Assembly: GCF_019424165.1 (NCBI RefSeq)
Contig: NZ_JAHZAA010000012.1
Coordinates: 50,643-67,200, forward strand
Length of the DNA stretch: 16,558 nucleotides
Source of the DNA: Desulfovibrio sp.
Lineage (GTDB): Bacteria > Desulfobacterota > Desulfovibrionia > Desulfovibrionales > Desulfovibrionaceae
Direction of reading: 5' to 3'
In this document: positions 14,636 through 16,558 of the stretch, piece by piece
Layout: the number at the start of each line of letters is the position of its first letter
Position numbering within the stretch: the first letter of the stretch is position 1
Program-made: the position numbers and the translations under genes
The notes under the pieces: model-generated
Database searches by the model: none
What the model was told of the DNA's origin: nothing
What the model saw: only the letters and a program-made list of their open reading frames with translations

Positions 14636-15745
14636 ATGGAAGACAAAGGATTATTGGGTAAGATTGTGGCCATTATCCCCGGTTTGGTGCTGATGATAGG
14701 CACCCTGGCCGTATTGCGCATGTATGCTGTTCCCTGGCTGAACGGCATCACGCTTTTTGGCGTAAAAGGCTGGCCTGTAAAAGTGCTGAGCCTCAACTAT
14801 ATCTTGCTTTCCATTATTGCGGGCATGCTGTTCCGCAACGTGTTGTTTGGCGGCAAGATTCCTGCGTGGGCGGATGCGGGTTTTCGTACAACCCGCCTGT
14901 TCATTAAAACAGGCGTTATCATGCTGGGTTCACTGTATACCCTGCAAAGCCTGCTCAAACTGGGCATAAGCGCCGCGCTGCTGATTATGGCTTTTGTGTT
15001 TGGCACTGTCTTCCTTATCCTGTGGTTGAGTAAAATATGGAAAGTTGACCGCTCTGTGGCGGCTGTTATGGCGGCCGCCTGCGGCGTGTGCGGGGTTTCT
15101 GCGGCGGTGGCGGCAGCCCCCGGTGTGCGCGCCCGCCCTGTGGACCTGGCTCTTGCCATTGCCACAATTCTTGGCTTTGGCATTGTGACCATGTTTATCA
15201 GCCCCTTTATCGGTAAAGCGCTCAACCTGTCAGACCTGCAATACGGCGCATGGGTGGGTACGGGCATTCTGAACTCCGGCCAGGTGCTTGCCACCTGCCT
15301 GGCGTTCAACCCGGTAATTGCTCCGGGAACGGCCGTGGCCTACGGTGAAGTGTGGAACGTGGTGCGCGTCATCAGTATTCCCTTTGTAGTTTTTGCCATC
15401 ACCGTCTGGTACTGGAAGGGCGAAGGAGAGGCCGAGCACATCAGCCTGAAGGAAATTCTTCTTTCCAAGTTCCCCATCTTCGTTTTGGGCTTTTTTGGCA
15501 TGACGGCCCTGTCCTCTCTGGGGATGCTCGGGGCTGAAGGCTCTGAAACTCTGCATCTTCTGCGCGATTGCATGCAATGGATATTCGGCATCGGCCTTGT
15601 TGGGCAGGGGGCGTACATCGACTTCCGCGAAATCAAGGCCGCCGGCGGCAAGCCGTTGCGCCTCGGTCTGACCGCGGGTACCGCAAAATATGTGCTGGCC
15701 CTTATCGTCATCATGCTGTTCATGCCCAAAGTAGGCGCGTTCTAA
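14636..15745 (+). CDS. YeiH-family membrane protein (putative sulfate exporter family, UPF0324)
   Basis: 369 residues from the ATG at 14636. I prefer this start over the ATG at 14630 because GGAGG (14625-14629) directly abuts the latter but has good spacing to 14636. The protein has about ten hydrophobic segments in the inner membrane. The small-residue loop MAAACGVCGVSAAVAAAPGVRAR (about 142-164) corresponds to the CG-rich conserved motif of YeiH, with two Cys close together. Later come GAWVGTGILNSGQVLA and a C-terminal QGAYIDFREIKAAGGKPLRLG block also seen in the family. The family is often labelled putative sulfate exporter; the true substrate is not established, though a sulfur-oxyanion role would suit a sulfate reducer. 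It is first in a likely three-gene operon; the next gene follows after 16 bases. Confidence 0.88.
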   Translation: MEDKGLLGKIVAIIPGLVLMIGTLAVLRMYAVPWLNGITLFGVKGWPVKVLSLNYILLSIIAGMLFRNVLFGGKIPAWADAGFRTTRLFIKTGVIMLGSLYTLQSLLKLGISAALLIMAFVFGTVFLILWLSKIWKVDRSVAAVMAAACGVCGVSAAVAAAPGVRARPVDLALAIATILGFGIVTMFISPFIGKALNLSDLQYGAWVGTGILNSGQVLATCLAFNPVIAPGTAVAYGEVWNVVRVISIPFVVFAITVWYWKGEGEAEHISLKEILLSKFPIFVLGFFGMTALSSLGMLGAEGSETLHLLRDCMQWIFGIGLVGQGAYIDFREIKAAGGKPLRLGLTAGTAKYVLALIVIMLFMPKVGAF

Positions 15746-15761
15746 GCCAAAGGAAGATGCC

Positions 15762-16157
15762 ATGAGTAATGACAAGCAAAAAATGACAGTCTTCAGGAAT
15801 GACCGGCACGATGATATTGCTTCGATTATTTTTGCCGGACTTGTAGTAATTTGCGTGCTTGGTTACATGGCCTTTATCGTACCCACGGTAAAGGTGAAGG
15901 CCAGCCAGGACGGCAAGCTCGTTTCTGTAGCAGTGGAAAAAGGGGCCGAAGTCAAAAAGGGCGATGTTATCTATTCGCTTGAAATTGTTGAAAAGAAATG
16001 GAAAGACAACGTAATGGAAGAAAATGTTGTCACCAGAGACGTGAGCGTCAAAGCCAACGGGAAGGTTCTTGATGTTCCCGGCAAGCCCGGCGCAAAGGTA
16101 AAAAAAGGCAAGGATACCATAATCGTGCTTGACCATGAAAAGGGAACATTGCCTTGA
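15762..16157 (+). CDS. Single-pass membrane protein with a lipoyl/biotinyl-like barrel domain
   Basis: 131 residues. A charged N-terminus (1-19) precedes one membrane helix (about 20-42), then a soluble domain. That domain reads as two similar halves: DGKLVSVAVEKGAEVKKGDV (50-69) with YSLEI after it, and NGKVLDVPGKPGAKVKKGKD (99-118) with TIIVLD after it. This is the duplicated pattern of the biotinyl/lipoyl or HlyD barrel-sandwich fold. The usual EAMKM (biotin) or ETDKA (lipoyl) turn is replaced by EIVEKKWKDN (74-83), so the aligned modified lysine is a Glu, with Lys one and two residues later. It is probably a non-modified structural version. AAGGAAG (15750-15756) gives a good ribosome site. 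Its place between a transporter and a stress protein suggests an accessory subunit; the partner is unknown. Confidence 0.75.
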   Translation: MSNDKQKMTVFRNDRHDDIASIIFAGLVVICVLGYMAFIVPTVKVKASQDGKLVSVAVEKGAEVKKGDVIYSLEIVEKKWKDNVMEENVVTRDVSVKANGKVLDVPGKPGAKVKKGKDTIIVLDHEKGTLP

Positions 16158-16558
16158 TGTCCGCCTCTGCCCCACAAAAGATTCTGCTGCTGCTTGATGA
16201 AGAAAGCCCCGCTGCAGCCGAGGCTGTTCGCATTGCGCGTGAAAGCGGCGCGGCCCTTACCGCTCTTTTTGTGCTGGACTCCACATGGAACGACTATGTG
16301 GGCCATGACTGGCTCTCGGGCAGCGGGTCCCGCGCGGACTTCATCGACTATATGCAGCAAGAGGAAGAAAAGAGCGCAGCCAGGGCTTTTACCCGGCTTC
16401 GGGAATTTGCCGGTGACCAGATAGAGATTCATTGTCTGACAACGTCCGGCAATGTGATTGACCAGGCCCGGCAAGAAATGGCCCAGGGGTATGATCTGTT
16501 TGTTGCGGCCAATCCTCTGCGGCGTGGCCTTGAGCGCATCCGTGGCAATGTGGGGGCG
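16157..16558 (+). CDS. Universal stress protein (UspA-like), 3' end outside the window
   Basis: 134 residues are visible from the ATG at 16157, which overlaps the previous stop by one base (TGATG), a sign of coupled translation. KILLLLDEESPAAAEAVRIA (8-27) followed by GAALTALFVLDS is the first beta-alpha-beta of the Usp fold. After it come a helix rich in Gln and Glu, the IEIHCLTTSGNVIDQARQEM segment and YDLFVAANPLRRG, which fits the strand before the nucleotide loop. The G-x2-G-x9-G(S/T) ATP motif is not visible before the sequence ends. Usp domains are found fused to or encoded beside transporters as regulatory units, which fits the YeiH neighbour. Confidence 0.75.
   Translation, partial: MSASAPQKILLLLDEESPAAAEAVRIARESGAALTALFVLDSTWNDYVGHDWLSGSGSRADFIDYMQQEEEKSAARAFTRLREFAGDQIEIHCLTTSGNVIDQARQEMAQGYDLFVAANPLRRGLERIRGNVGA

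Overview
The window looks like chromosomal DNA of a sulfate-reducing deltaproteobacterium of the Desulfovibrio group. The glyQ-glyS-rpsT order is one I recall from Desulfovibrio genomes, and the proteins, GC-rich coding and CCA-encoding tRNAs fit. The exact species cannot be read from the sequence.

Left part (1-3110): the end of glyQ, complete glyS, then rpsT (ribosomal protein S20) with its own promoter and a leader hairpin. A tRNA-Arg(ACG) gene follows, with a clear promoter and a strong terminator. About 700 bases without a convincing gene come next (3113-3809); they hold two small Cys-rich reading frames of doubtful status on the minus strand and an AT-rich promoter region.

Centre (3728-13884): a complete type I-F (Csy/Ypest) CRISPR-Cas locus in one direction, tightly coupled: Cas2-Cas3 fusion, Cas8f (Csy1), Cas5f (Csy2), Cas7f (Csy3), Cas6f (Csy4), Cas1, a leader of about 100 bases, and an array of 36 full 28-base repeats plus one truncated end repeat, with 36 spacers of exactly 32 bases. 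All essential motifs I could look for are present (HD nuclease, helicase motifs, Cas1 catalytic residues, Cas6f histidine). It therefore looks able to acquire spacers, process crRNA and interfere. The system is known in kind, but it differs from the usual I-F layout and from the Pseudomonas reference. cas1 is last, next to the leader, instead of first. Cas8f and Cas5f are short. The Cas8f PAM/wedge motif lacks the expected lysine. The repeat stem carries a compensatory base-pair change that may be matched by changes in Cas6f. The last repeat is cut exactly at the expected Cas6f cleavage point.

Right part (13896-16558): a two-way terminator separates the array from a minus-strand tRNA-Gln(CTG)-tRNA-Glu(TTC) unit driven by a near-consensus promoter. 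After an AT-rich gap there is a plus-strand operon: a YeiH-family membrane protein (putative sulfate exporter family), a single-pass membrane protein with a lipoyl/biotinyl-like barrel lacking the usual modified-lysine motif, and a UspA-like protein running off the window. This trio may be a small transport module that deserves study.
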